From Aspidiotus rigidus (Eukaryota > Arthropoda > Insecta > Hemiptera > Diaspididae), in contig JAVHKY010000023.1 of the NCBI GenBank assembly GCA_035079385.1, positions 1,116,001-1,180,000 of the forward strand: a stretch of 64,000 nt of DNA. The letters run 5' to 3'. This document shows, piece by piece, positions 10,331-22,097 of the stretch. Within the stretch, counting starts at the first letter, position 1, and every line of letters begins with the position of its first letter. A program made the translations under genes and the position numbers. The notes below the pieces were generated by a model, which made no database searches, was not told where the DNA came from, and was given only the letters and a program-made list of their open reading frames with translations.

Positions 10331-11546
10331 CGTTAAGAAAGCCATGGTTTTTTGAAAATCGCGTACCTACCTACAGAAATAAAACGGAAAGAGGACTTGA
10401 ATATATTTTACGCATCAACTTGTAAGTACGAGAAAGAGGAACGTGATCAAGTTCCTGGCCAGATGATCAAAATTGTTCTGAGTGCTTCTCGCCCTTCTCG
10501 TATAGTTTAAAGGTCAATATATATTTGTGCAAATACCGATCCCGATACAGCTCGAAATTCGAAATGTGTTCAAGTTTTCAAAATAGACGTACATCAATAC
10601 ATTTCCCCTAATAGACCTCTTACCTTGAAGCCAAAATTTACCGAAAAGATGACGGATACCGGACACCGGACATCAATTTCCAAATAATATCCCGTAAAAC
10701 GGTTTTCCTGTTACGAGACGAAACAAAACCGAGAATTGTGTTATTAATGATCCGCGGTATTTAAACCAGAAAAAATATATCTTTTTCGCTTGAGAGCGCA
10801 GGTACACGAGCTCGTAATTTATGAATGGGAAATTTTAATCTACTTACACTCTGATGAGGAAATTTGGAGCCGTTCTCGGGAAATACATTCCATCACCGCC
10901 GCATCAAGTTTTCAACATCATTATCAATGTATAATTATCGATATCATCAAAGAATTTTACTGTTTTTTTTTTCTCGTCCTTTTATTTGCTTCTTCAAACT
11001 GTCAAATCCACAGATACCGATAATAACTTAATAAACGAGGTAGTAGATACAATATTTGCCAAAGCCAGCGTATGTCGATTTTTTTACCTAACTTTTATGT
11101 TATTTTGTATTCGTTTTAGAAAATGATGCCACCTTTTTCTTTTCTGTTAAATCTATGTTGGTTTTATTTTATGTTCATTTCTTGTAGTTTTCAAATTCTT
11201 GTACTTTCATGTTGTTTTTACTTTCCTGACTGTTTCCTGATCTTTTTATTTCAATTTTTTATTTTTGAAAATTTTCATCAGAAAAAGATCTGGAAAAATA
11301 ATTATTAGAAAAAGATAAGTAAATAAAATTATCAAAAAAAAAAAAACGGAAAATGAAACTATCACGAAAGATCAAAAAAGAAATTCTCACACAAAAGTAT
11401 GAGGAAAAAAACTAACACAAAAATATTAGGGAAAAAATTAATAAAATTCTTCATTCCTTCGTTTTAGGAAAAATTCTATGTAAGATCTCCCCTATCGACT
11501 TGCTAGTTGTGATAAAATTTAGATAATGATCGTTGCGATTCATTTC

Positions 11547-11685
11547 AAATAATTAGAAAACTTTATTGAAACGCATATACCGGTATCTTACAGTTTTAAG
11601 GAGTAAACCGGTTGTGCGCTGCAAAACCAGTTTACTCCTTTTAACTGTAAAATAACGAGTTTCAGTAATGTTTTTCTAATTATTT
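11547..11685. mobile_element. 139-bp hairpin MITE
   Basis: Almost the whole element is an inverted repeat: AAATAATTAG...ACAGTTTTAAGGAGTAAACC on the left pairs with GGTTTTGCAG-side GTTTACTCCTTTTAACTGTA...CTAATTATTT on the right, around a loop of about 15 bp. It has no coding capacity. The superfamily cannot be told because no clear target duplication is visible. Confidence 0.7.
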
Positions 11686-12654
11686 ACTAGTTGTGGTTAC
11701 ACTAGAGATAAATGGTTTGAATGAAGGCACAGATCATAGAACTGAACTTCATTATGTAACTGTGACAATACAATGGGTCACATTTTTACGATCATTCAAA
11801 AATTGCTGACGAGGTGGATCATTCCTCGAATGAATAGCTGTAAATATTGATTAGACTAATCAAATAATTTAGTCAACCACCGGTCGTACGCTAATATCTA
11901 CCACCTGCGCTTTCCATGAACGTGCGACACCTGTAGAATCCTATAACATCAGTATAGGTATAGAAACGTATGATTGCTAGAATTTATTCAAAAAATTGAA
12001 GACAAAAGCACTCAGTTCCGAACAAAATAAAAGTCGATCAAAAATACGCAGACTCACATACGCAGAGTAATGTATGTAAAAGCAGACGAACTAAAACCTC
12101 ATGTAAAAAACGTTCAGGTTTCTAATTATATCCGTAACGATACATGATTCACAATGCTCTCCCAATGACATATTATAATGATGTAACCAGGTTGAGTTAC
12201 CTTTTTTTGTTATCTAGTGACGAGAAGAAAGACTAATTTTGAACAAGTGAGAACCGAGCATCTTGCATATTATGTAAGAATGCTCTCCGTTCTCACAATT
12301 TTTGTGTTGGTGGTGTCGCATCGGCACTCGCAGTCAAAGTTGCAAGTTGCAAGAATATAAGCGCCCTGCTCTATTATGCAGGTGTTTACCGATTTTGAGC
12401 TGTTGTAGCCAGATAGTCAAGGGGGTAACTAAGGCCACCTCTAAACTATCTACACGGCATAAGAACAAGTTTGTATGACGAAACTCTGAGTCTTTTAAAT
12501 TGGTAAGCTGTTACAGCACTTAGAGTTCGGGTGGTGAGGAAAACGGAATGTCTAAGTCAAGTTGATGAACCTCTGAACTTGGGCAAATGATCAGCCTGAT
12601 ACTATTCTCTCGTGGTGAGGTCCCCGAAGGGGGGGGGCGTATGTAAGAACGCTC

Positions 12655-13400
12655 TACCATATTAATATTATTTATTTTTTACTATTAATTAAAATATATT
12701 ATTTTTTTTCAAGTGACTTAAATATAAACTATTAATTTTTTAAATTAATTATGAATCAATTTCCTTAAAATTAAATATATATATGTATTTATTTATATTT
12801 TCTAATTAATAAAATTATTGTTAATAATTTATATAAAAATTATTTAATTACTATAATTTAATTAATATTATTATTATTATTATCACCATTATTTTAATAA
12901 AATGAAATTGTGATGCGCTCCATGAAAAGGGACCACAAGTCGGCATGGTAAAAGCTCCCTGTGTAAAACTGGCTGTCATGTGAGGTTCATTTTATACGGA
13001 GAAAGTTGTTTATAAAGTTTGATTGAAGAATCTTAGAAGTCTACGACGCGACGGCAGTCTCGCGCGTACACAATCATATACTTGTGTAAGACAGGCCTAA
13101 TCTGACGACCAATTCTACACGGGGAGCTTTTACCATGCCGACTTGTGGTCCCTTTTCATGGAGCGCATCACATGTTATAATTCTAATTTATTAAAATTCA
13201 TTTATAATTATAAAAATTTTATTTAATAAAATTATAAAAGAAATAATAATTGAAATAAAATCAAAAATGTCAATATCAACAAATAAATATTATTCTAATA
13301 AATAAATTATTTAAAAAAATTCATTTTATAATTAATAGGTATAATAATTATTATAATTGTTCCTATAATAACGTGAGTTATAAATTACAATAGGTATCGA
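12655..13400. other. extremely A+T-rich tract split by a MITE
   Basis: Both sides of the MITE at 12909-13172 are almost pure A+T with short ATTA-type words, unlike the more balanced neighbouring DNA. No tandem period is evident. A nuclear copy of mitochondrial DNA was considered but no mitochondrial protein could be read with confidence. Confidence 0.5.
12909..13172. mobile_element. 264-bp MITE with near-identical terminal inverted repeats
   Basis: The left end TGTGATGCGCTCCATGAAAA runs for 51 bp identical to the reverse complement of the right end, which finishes TTTTCATGGAGCGCATCACA. Similarity continues a further 10-15 bp with mismatches. The interior has no ORF. The perfect arms imply recent insertion or conversion. 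The target duplication is not obvious in the A+T-rich flanks, so the superfamily is unassigned. Confidence 0.85.
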
Positions 13401-14228
13401 ATATTTTCCGTCCATATATATTCCTGAAACTATGTGAAAGGAAATACAAATAATATCTTAATGATCGATACAAAAATTAGATACACTCACGAACTTACTG
13501 TTAAAGAGACTCTTTGAAAGGTGTCATCAAAATCGAGACAAAAGTGGTAACCGTTAGGAGAAAAGTTGAGAATATCATTGTGTTGAAGAGAACTCCTACA
13601 AAAGTAAGGTACCTATTCAAAAATTATGAATCTGTTACAGCGTTTATTTGTACTTAAGTTCAGCGTAGCACCCCTCATTGATACCGCTTCTATGGATACA
13701 TACAAAAATTTATGTATATCCTTTAGATGCTGTTGACCACGCTCTTGACTTTAGAGTTTTAATTTAACATTTCAACCAAGTAAAGTTTTATCTTTAAAAA
13801 AAAAATATTCTTGTTAACATACAATTTATAGTAAAAGAAATCTAAACCTGCAGCAAATGATGGGACTATTGTTATATTATTTTACTGTCCAATGTATTAT
13901 TCAATTATGATCCGATTAATAATAAATGAAGTGCCTTGCAGTTTGTATTTAGTATTGATTTGCACAAGTACCGGTATAGTATTGTCATCATGCCCCTTAA
14001 AAATTACTGACAATAGAAAAAAGTTTGAATGCAAAAGGACAAAAATGGGCAAATGATTGTACCACAAGGGGGATACATGTGGGTGGTGCAACTATTATTT
14101 CAAAGCCAAGTTTGTTTAATTAAATCACAAGTTTTTTCAGGAATTTGTTTTGTTAATTGATTTTGTGAGTACCTATATTATTTTATAGAAAAAAATCTAA
14201 TTTTGGATCCCTGTTGGCTTGTGGTCCT

Positions 14229-14414
14229 TTTTTTTTTTTTTTTTTTATTTAACGAGCAATGCAGCTGCGCTAAGGGCTATTTGCTCGGCTGATAGTTCTG
14301 CTTTTACATAAACTTAGTATTTAAGTAGAAAGTTGAAAACAAAATACATGAAAAAGAATTGAGATGAAATAAAAATATAAAGAAAAAACAAAAATTTTTT
14401 TTTTTTTTTTTTTG
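14229..14414 (-). mobile_element. SINE-like element with LINE 3' tail, copy 1
   Basis: Read on the minus strand, a roughly 145-bp unit ends with a stem-loop (CGAGCAA/TTGCTCG, 14253-14287), then GTTAAAT and a poly(A) run (T-run 14229-14246). Its terminal 50 bp resemble the tail of the LINE at 3724-4552 (AGCCGAGC, then ATAGCCCT, then GCTCGTTAA). The upstream end coincides with that of copy 2, next to a second A-run, so it may be a short element rather than a randomly truncated LINE. Confidence 0.6.
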
Positions 14415-14490
14415 GCTTTTTGAATTTATTTTCCCACTAAAAATTAATATTATTAATGTTATGTCGAAAAATTAACGTTTAGAGGATTAA

Positions 14491-14680
14491 AATTTTTTTT
14501 TTTTTACGAGCAATGCAGCTGCGCTAAGGGCTATTTGCTCGGCAGATAGTTCTGCTCTTACATAAACTTGGTGTTTAATAAAGTAGAAAGGAAGAAAAGT
14601 TGAAAACAAAATACATGTAAAAGAATTGAGATGAAATAAAAATATAAAGGAAAACAAAAATATTCTTTTTTTTTTTTTTT
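14491..14680 (-). mobile_element. SINE-like element with LINE 3' tail, copy 2
   Basis: Second copy, closely similar to the one at 14229-14414, with small indels such as an added AATA and GGAAGAA. The stem-loop CGAGCAA/TTGCTCG is at 14507-14541 and the poly(A) appears as the T-run 14492-14505. It ends upstream at the same point as copy 1 (AAAACAAAAA then a T-run and GGC). Confidence 0.6.
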
Positions 14681-14689
14681 TGGCGTCAT

Positions 14690-17600
14690 CGTTTGGAGTT
14701 AAACGTGGTTGTAAAAGTCAGTAGATCGTAAGTAAGTTAGAGTTGAGTCAATTGTTTCGGAGTTGTTATTGAGAGTTTGTTGTATATTTTGTTAATTTTT
14801 TCCCTTATATTTTCGTGTTAGTTTTCTTCCCTCATACTTTTGAGTGGGAATTTCTTTTTTGATATTTTGTAATAGTTGGTGGCACCATTTTCTAAAACTA
14901 ACACAAAATAATACAAAAGTTAGGTCAAAAAATCGACATGCGCTGGCTTCGGCAAATTGTATCTACTCGAGGACAAATATAAATTGCTATTTTTATTGCG
15001 AGAAATATTTCGTAATATTTTTTGAAAACAAACTGTAATATGACTCAGATATCGCTGAATTAAAAAAAAAAAATCTATTGACACTTCTGAAAATCGGCTA
15101 GACAATAATCACAACAGAAACAGAGAAGTGACGTTCAAGAACGAGTTTCTCGAGCGGACCTTGAGGACACTCGACGTGGAAAGAAATATCACTCTCATAG
15201 GTACGAATTTTATATCGGAAGAGAACTACCGGTAAATTTTCTTCACATTCTTTTGCTCATTATCTAAATGTGATCATAGCAACTACAGTGATTGAAGTTC
15301 TTTACTCAATGTACATTTATTTATTTTTTTAGATTATAAGAGACATTTTCACATTCAGAAACGACGTAGACCACTGTACAACGATCCAGGGCGCCAGGGA
15401 AATGGAGTATCTTGTTCGGGAGGAGAAGAAGTGTGTACGATAGTAGTCGAGGGATTGATTGAAGAGTGAGATAGAAGAGATAAGAGTGCCAAAATAAATG
15501 AATATAACGTCGAAGCAAAACTAAAACAAAGGACGGTAATAGGGTTTTAGATAACTCATTTGTAGTCCTAATTTGAAGCGGCTACCTGCGTATGAGGCGT
15601 AATCATACTCGTACTATGAAGAATTCATCTCATATAAAACACCGGTGAAAATTTACAAACACTGTAATCGTTACAATCATTGTGTAGGCCTACACATTGA
15701 AATAAAAAAAAAAAATGTGCGCACGTATTATACACAAGTGTGATTTATGCGTAATCGGGAGAAGATATTTCTCGTGATGGGAGGAGCAATTAGATGTCAA
15801 GTCAACAATCGCGTCTTCAAATTATGTACTCACAAAATTCATTCCATTTTGAGACTGACAACATAAGTTACTTTTTTTTTTTTTTTTTTTTTACGAGCTC
15901 TTCGAATAGGTACTCAGTTTGATGATTCATTTTTTGTAACTTTAAAAAATCGTAAAAAATAATATTATCATCTAAATACTTGAGTGAATTGAACAGTCAC
16001 TCCTATTCTTCACCTGATTCTCGTTAAAGTTTGTTGTCTTCTCTATGTCTATGAACGTTCACAAAAGTGTGTGACGAAGTGTTCACTGTCTACCGTAATA
16101 ATTTCAGCATTATTTACGTTGTCAGGGATGAAGAATTAAAGTTGAAGCACCTAGGTAGACAATTTTCTGCACGTCTAGCAGGTTTCTATTCGAAAGACGA
16201 TCGAAGTGTGAAAATTAATTTTTATTTCAACGATTTACGTTAAAGTTCTTTCTAAAAAAGTTATATCAAGCAAATGTAATAGGTACATGTTTGAGAGCTT
16301 TTTGAATTTTGCTGAAATTTAGAAAAAATCGCGTGACGTTAGCAACAGATATTAAACTTTCAATTATTATCGTATTAAATTTCACCCAAATCATGTAATC
16401 CGATAAGCAAGATGTAGGGACATGAGACATCTTTTGCGCCGAATCTTTCAAAAATAACCACTAACCAGCAATTATAAGTGTATTGGATTACCAGTCTCCT
16501 ACAGATCAGAATGCGGTTTGCGTGTTTCGAAATTCTTTTTTAAATGAGACTAGATAAAAATCCTCCAAGTTTAAATACAACTCTTCGCATCTTTCAACTG
16601 TTTGAACAGGTACCTTAAAATTATCTTCGGTATGATTTGAAAATGGAAAGTTTTTGTAAGTACCTATTAATTAATCTTTCTGCTTGTATTATCTAAATTT
16701 GAGCTTACCGATCATCATATATACTGGTTTATTTTATGAGTGGGTTGCAGCCTTCGAAGTTGAAAAGAATCCATCTTTTTCGACAATTTTACGCTCAAAT
16801 TCGATCGCTTATGTAATTTAGATGAGTGAAGAGAATTGAGGGCACAAATTGCTGATTAATTATGATTGTATGGATAGATCTCTCTGTCATAAAGCGGGGA
16901 GTTTTTCGATAACATAAATTAATACTCCTGACATAAAATCTAATGTATGATTAAGTACAGTCAGTACAGTAAAACCTGGCTTAAACGAACAAATTTTTCA
17001 GTCCCGAAGCCCACTTGTGTCGCACGTTCAGCTTCCCGTCCTTCATTGAGGGGTGAGTGCGGCTTGTGCGTGAATTATTGTTCTGTCGTATCTTCTTTTC
17101 TAGATTTGTGACTTTCTCTGCCTTACTTGCGTTCTATCATTAATTCGTCAGCGCATATTCCCCTTGATGTCCAACAGTACTTCCCCAATTCTGGTTCGGG
17201 CTTTTGGTCTCCCGTCATATTTCATGGTTTGAATTAGTGGCCATGCTTTTAAGCTCTCTCAATCTCTCTGGCTGAACGTACCTGATGCCTTTTTCCAGTC
17301 GTCTTTCTTCTTCCGTTGAAGTGACGCTTCATAGATTCTCAGTTCTGAGAGCAAAGTTGTACTTCGGTGTCGCTGTCTTTTCCCTTTTTACTACTTTGTT
17401 GCAGATCAGTTCTGGAAGTTTTCTTAATATTCTATGTAGAATAGTTTTCTGGCACTTTTGAACTTCTCTGCATACCTACAAGTAAAAGGAAACTTCACTA
17501 AAACAGAAAAATTACCGAGTCCAAACGCGCCAGGTTTGCTGTAAGGTATCAATATTTCATTTATCAGTCAGACCGCTCAAAAATGAAACGGTGGTTGTTG

Positions 17601-17987
17601 CAAAAATATTTTCGAAAGTTTAAATATGGTATGTAATATGCGGAGGAGGATAGGGCCGCGGCCGGGGGCACGAGGGGCTTTTCCTCCTGGATCGACTATA
17701 GAAATTAGAGACCAATGAAAACAAGTGCGGACATAAGCCACCATGTTTAGTCGTTCCGTAATCATCCCTATTTAAGTAATGGACTGAGTCTTGCATTTTG
17801 CTTTGACACTAAGGCTAGTAATTCTCTAATTTTTTTCAAATCATGATAAACTGTTATCAGTCGTATGAGTGAGGCGATATGAGTATTCTTGCCAATGTAA
17901 ACAACCCGCTGTACAATTTCGTTTTCATCGAACCACAAAACCAGTTCTTTGTTTACATTGATGGTGACATAACGACTAAATGTGGCA
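14690..17987. other. intronic sequence, mostly unrecognised
   Basis: This stretch contains a T-run at 15872-15892 and short frames only. Near 16966 the sequence TACAGTAAAACCTGGCTTAA resembles the end of some Tc1/pogo-type elements, but no matching opposite end was found. Between about 17040 and 17480 the minus strand has degraded, weakly coding-like sequence that I cannot assign. Confidence 0.35.
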
Positions 17988-19273
17988 GCCTATAGGGCTT
18001 TTCCATGTCGGCGCATTGCGTACGTATTCTCCTACGTGTTACCGAAATGGTAGTATTTCTAACATTGCTCTTATAGTCCAGTAAAATTAGCCATTTTAAA
18101 GGTCGAAAAAAACAATAAATGGTACAGAAGCGAAACTTGGAAAAGTTGCTGGGAACTTTCTCATGAGTCTTTTCCCAAGTTTCCCCAACATTCCGAGTGG
18201 AGATTTTCCCCCAGGGGGGCTACAAAGAAGGAATTTTTTAGTTTTCTAGCTTTAATTCGCAAACAAACGATTTTAGAGAAAAAAAGTTCAAACAAAAATT
18301 GTTCCTCGTAAAATTTCCTATAAAAAAGCTCTCCACATATTTTTTCTGTAAATGCACTTTTACGTCGCTACAGCGCGTGACAAGTGAACACCTCTTACTA
18401 TTCTGTATCATTGACATTGATTTACGCAGCACATTGCGTTCTACCATATAAAAATGCGAGTTATTGTTTGTGCCCGTCGAGTGGCCAGGGAACAAATTAA
18501 TGTGGTTGGGTATAGATTCTACATCTACTATTTTAAGAGGACATCAACACTTTATAATCAATACCATAATTCATTTTCCATTTTCTAATCTTTTTCTTTT
18601 TCAATACTTACAAGTAGAAACAGTCAGTTACAAAAGCATGTAAAATTGAAAATTTTTGAGTTTATAAAGGATTAAAATGAAATTAATCTTTTCTTACTCA
18701 TCATTATTTATTTTTCTTACAATAATTCCTATCTACGACTTACTAGTACCAACGAAAACAATATAATAGGTGACTCGCGTCTCGTGGTATACCTGATCTA
18801 CATTCTCACATACGGAGTAGCAAGAGGTGTTCACTTGTCACGCGCTGTAGTGGCGTAACAGTGCATTTATAGAAAAAATATGTAGAGACCTTTTTTATGG
18901 GAAATTTTACAAGGAACAATTTTTATCTGAACATTTTTCCTCTAAAATCATTTGTTCGTGAATTAGAGCTGGAAAACTAAAAAATTTTCCCTTTGCAGCC
19001 CCCTGGGGGGAAAAGCTCCACTCGGAATGTTGGGGAAACTTGGGAAAAGACTCACGAGAAGGTTCTTAACACCTTTTCCAAATTTCGCTTCTGTACCATT
19101 TATTGTTTATTACAATGGCTAATTTTACTGGACTATTATGGGTGTTGCTGGATTGCATACTCATTTTCATTGTGGAGTAGTTTGCCATAAGTGCAATGTT
19201 AGAAATACTACCATTTCGATAACACGCAGGAGAATACGTATGCAATGCGCCGACATGGAAAAGCACTATAGGC
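17988..19273. mobile_element. 1.29-kb foldback element
   Basis: The left arm 17988-18410 (GCCTATAGGGCTTTTCCATG..., through GTGACAAGTGAACACCTCTT) is the inverse of the right arm 18808-19273 (AAGAGGTGTTCACTTGTCAC..., ending CATGGAAAAGCACTATAGGC), with scattered differences. The spacer of about 400 bp is unique A+T-rich DNA. TA dinucleotides flank TAGGGC at both ends, which would fit a TA-targeting element. Open frames on both strands are by-products of the arms. No transposase. Confidence 0.8.
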
Positions 19274-19281
19274 AAATTCTA

Positions 19282-19495
19282 TAGGGTTCTTTCGTCATAT
19301 CATATTGCATACTTGTTTGCCTGATTCTTATCGTAATAGTACTTGATTTACATTGGTCATAGGACAGGGGAATTGAATATGCAATAATAGCATATCGATT
19401 CCCCTGCCATAAAACCAATGTAAACCAAAACCAAGTACCATTACGATAGGAGTCAGGCAAACGAGTATGCAATATTATATAGGGGAAGAGCCCTA
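19282..19495. mobile_element. 214-bp foldback MITE beside the larger foldback
   Basis: It begins TAGGGTTCTTTCG and ends GGGAAGAGCCCTA, and is nearly one long hairpin: TTTGCCTGATTCTTATCGTA on the left pairs with TACGATAGGAGTCAGGCAAA on the right. The end sequence TAGGG-TTCTTTC is like TAGGGCTTTTCC of the neighbouring 1.29-kb element, so both probably belong to one family and use the same target type. Confidence 0.75.
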
Positions 19496-20406
19496 TCCTC
19501 ACCCGTTTTTGTAAGGCTCTACAAAACTGGGCTTTTTCGAAAACCTTAACGCATGATTTTTGTTGGGAAAAAAATTTTCACACGCAAGATTCAAATTTTC
19601 TGCTTCTTTCAAATTTACCTAAGTGGCCCTTGTAAAATATGAGTTTTTATGTCGTGCGAGTTTATCATTCAAGTTGTACAAGTAGCCCACACTTAAGCGA
19701 TCAACAATAGGCAAAGATTTTGAACGGTATAAAAATTATACCCTACTTTCCACTGAGACCTGCGAGAAATTTCGAGAGGGAATGGAAGAATGACATTTTG
19801 ACGAAGAAGAAGACAATTTTTTCTTATTCAAAAGTAGACCGTCAGAAGTAATAAATTCCTTCCTCAATAAGTATGAATTCGTGCAAATGATTTAACCGAA
19901 AGACTGTGAATGGGACTTCGTCCAATCTGATCACAATTCTAATAGTTGCAATTTGTTGTCTAAATGATCGTCGATGTAATATTGTGGGAAGAATCAATGA
20001 TTGATTTTTTGCTATTGGTCCTTTTCTTTTAAATTTCAAATCAAGCCATTAAGAACAATTCAGGTTGACTAATCAGAGGTAATCATTAATTTTGACTGAT
20101 TGAAAAGAGGAACATCAGATGAGAATGAAGAAACATCGATGACATTCTCACCAGACTATCCACACCTGTGAAACAGGTATTCTGTTATTCTTGAAATTTG
20201 AGGTGTATCTGTAGAAGATCAAGTTATAGGTTTCAAATAACACGATCGATTTTTTCTTGAGAATAGGCACGTCTACTCATTTGACATGTTTTCAGTATCT
20301 TCACTAATGCTGTACGAAGTAATAAATTAGAACTTCTATTCTCAAGAACCTATCGAGAGGATATTCAGCAATTTTTGAGCCAATATTCCGAACTCATAGA
20401 CGTATA

Positions 20407-20932
20407 TAGGGTCCGCCAAGGTAATTTAGATTAAATTTGTTGTAGTGCAAAAACGCAAAACTTTAGATACCTATAAACTTAAAACCTACAAAATTTGTAC
20501 TGTATTTCAATTTCATCTTCAATTTGCGTCCCTACCCAACTTTCTACGACTTTTCTGAGCCGAGTTATGAACCAAAATGTGCTAAAAATAGACCAATTCG
20601 CCAAAATTCCCAAAAATTCAAAATTGTTCAAACTTCCATATTATACGAGTACTTGATTTGAACGTGAAACTCGACGCTGATTCCGAAAATAATACTTAAA
20701 TAACCATATTAGGCTCGAAAATGGTGTAAATCTTGGCAAATTGGTAGATTTTGGGCACACTTTGATGTATAATTCGGCTCAGAAAAGACGTAGAAACTTT
20801 GTATATGGCGCAAATTAAAGATAAAATTGAGATACTGATTTTGTACATTTGAACTATACATCTAACGTTTCGTCTTTTTGAGTTACAACAAATTTAACTG
20901 TGTAACTGTTGACATCTTTTTGGCGGACTCTG
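20407..20932. mobile_element. 526-bp foldback MITE, TA-flanked (Tc1/mariner-like ends)
   Basis: The ends TAGGGTCCGCCAA and TTGGCGGACTCTG are inverted repeats flanked by TA at 20405-20406 and 20933-20934. The arms carry conserved modules (TTTGTTGTAGTGCAAAAACGC, then CTTTTCTGAGCCGAGTTATG, then ACCAAAATGTGC), which reappear in the element at 53356-56000. TA flanks and the ends fit the IS630-Tc1-mariner superfamily. There is no transposase. Confidence 0.7.
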
Positions 20933-21904
20933 TATGCCGGTAGCTGCATACTTATTATTAATCTAGGCTTGTATCTATTTCTATCAACTCGATAGAGTCT
21001 GAGGAGATGAACAAACGGTAACCTCTTGAATCGCCTCATTTGTTCTTTCCTATCAAAAACACGTTCTAACAGCAGTATACCATCAGGGATCTGTGACGAC
21101 AAAGCGTTCATAATCCGAAGACTCTACTTGAATACCTTGGGAAATAGCTTATTTCCTGTACTTTACTATTGAGATTTAACCATATGTACGAGTATAGTAG
21201 GTCTAACAGAAGTTTCGTATAATTTGCAGAAAACAACCGCAATTTTTCGGTGTCCTAGACCGGTATTCGTAATAAAAATTATGAATAATGAACGTAATCT
21301 AGTCGAGTGCTAGATGCCGCGGAAACCGCTTCATTCTATCTCACTGCGTAATCACAGTCCACGTGAAAATTTGTTCACGCGAGCATTTAACTAACTTTAT
21401 TGCCAAGGTGAAATAATCTGGACATCAAGGTTCCCGAGTTCGATAGTATTTTTCGCTCGTACGTACGAATTGTAGATTTTCTACTAATCGTATATTTCAT
21501 CGGCTATCTGGTATTTCCTCTTTTCTGCGTTGCTCAATCTGGTGAAAGAGTAATTGCGGTGTCATGAAAGCACTCGTAGTACACTAGATGTTGTACCTAT
21601 AGAAATTCATAATCATTCACGAATTGAACGGGTCATTATCTCGCGATCACTATAGAGGGTAGCTGCGTGAAAATACCGTAAATATACATTATTATGGATG
21701 TATTCGATTCACACGTTGAATTCATTGACAATTTTCAAAGATTAAAAGAGCAACCTTAGACGAGTCGAAAGAAATAGTTTGAAAAAATTTCACGAGCATT
21801 TGAAAATATGTAAAAATTCTTGTACGGAAGAGATCTTTCAATTTTTGCAAGAATTTGCATCTTTTTATTTTTATTTTCCGTGTTTAAGTGAATGTCGAGT
21901 ACTA

Positions 21905-22097
21905 TTTTTTTTTTTTTTTTTTTACATCCAACCAGAGAAAAATTATAAAAGAAAACACAAAAAAAAACAAAAAACAAAAAAAAAACGAAGAATAGAAAAA
22001 AAAAGAAGAATAGGGGGGAAAAAATTACACACATGCATAAATGTATTAAAAAAAAAAAGTGAAAACAATAGTACTCCGACATAGCAATCCGTTGTAA
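21905..22097 (-). mobile_element. SINE-like repeat S, copy 1
   Basis: Read on the minus strand it starts TTACAACGGATTGCTATGTC, continues through GGAGTACTATTGTTTTCAC and a poly-purine/pyrimidine stretch, and ends CTCTGGTTGGATGTAAAAA in a poly(A) run (T-run 21905-21923). A second copy with the same two ends lies on the plus strand at 37714-37893. Defined 5' end and A-tail suggest a short retroposon. No tRNA-like head is recognisable. Confidence 0.55.

Noticed and set aside
13173..13400. Possible mitochondrial insertion in the A+T-rich tract
   Set aside because: A short hydrophobic reading with the invertebrate mitochondrial code is possible near 13340-13375, but stops interrupt it and no mitochondrial gene could be recognised.
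16966..16992. Tc1/pogo-like end TACAGTAAAACCTGGCTTAA
   Set aside because: No inverted partner or second TA was found within several kilobases, so no element can be delimited.
21756..22084. Overlapping frames of about 100 codons on both strands
   Set aside because: They translate homopolymer A/T runs (poly-Phe, poly-Lys) of the SINE-like repeat S.
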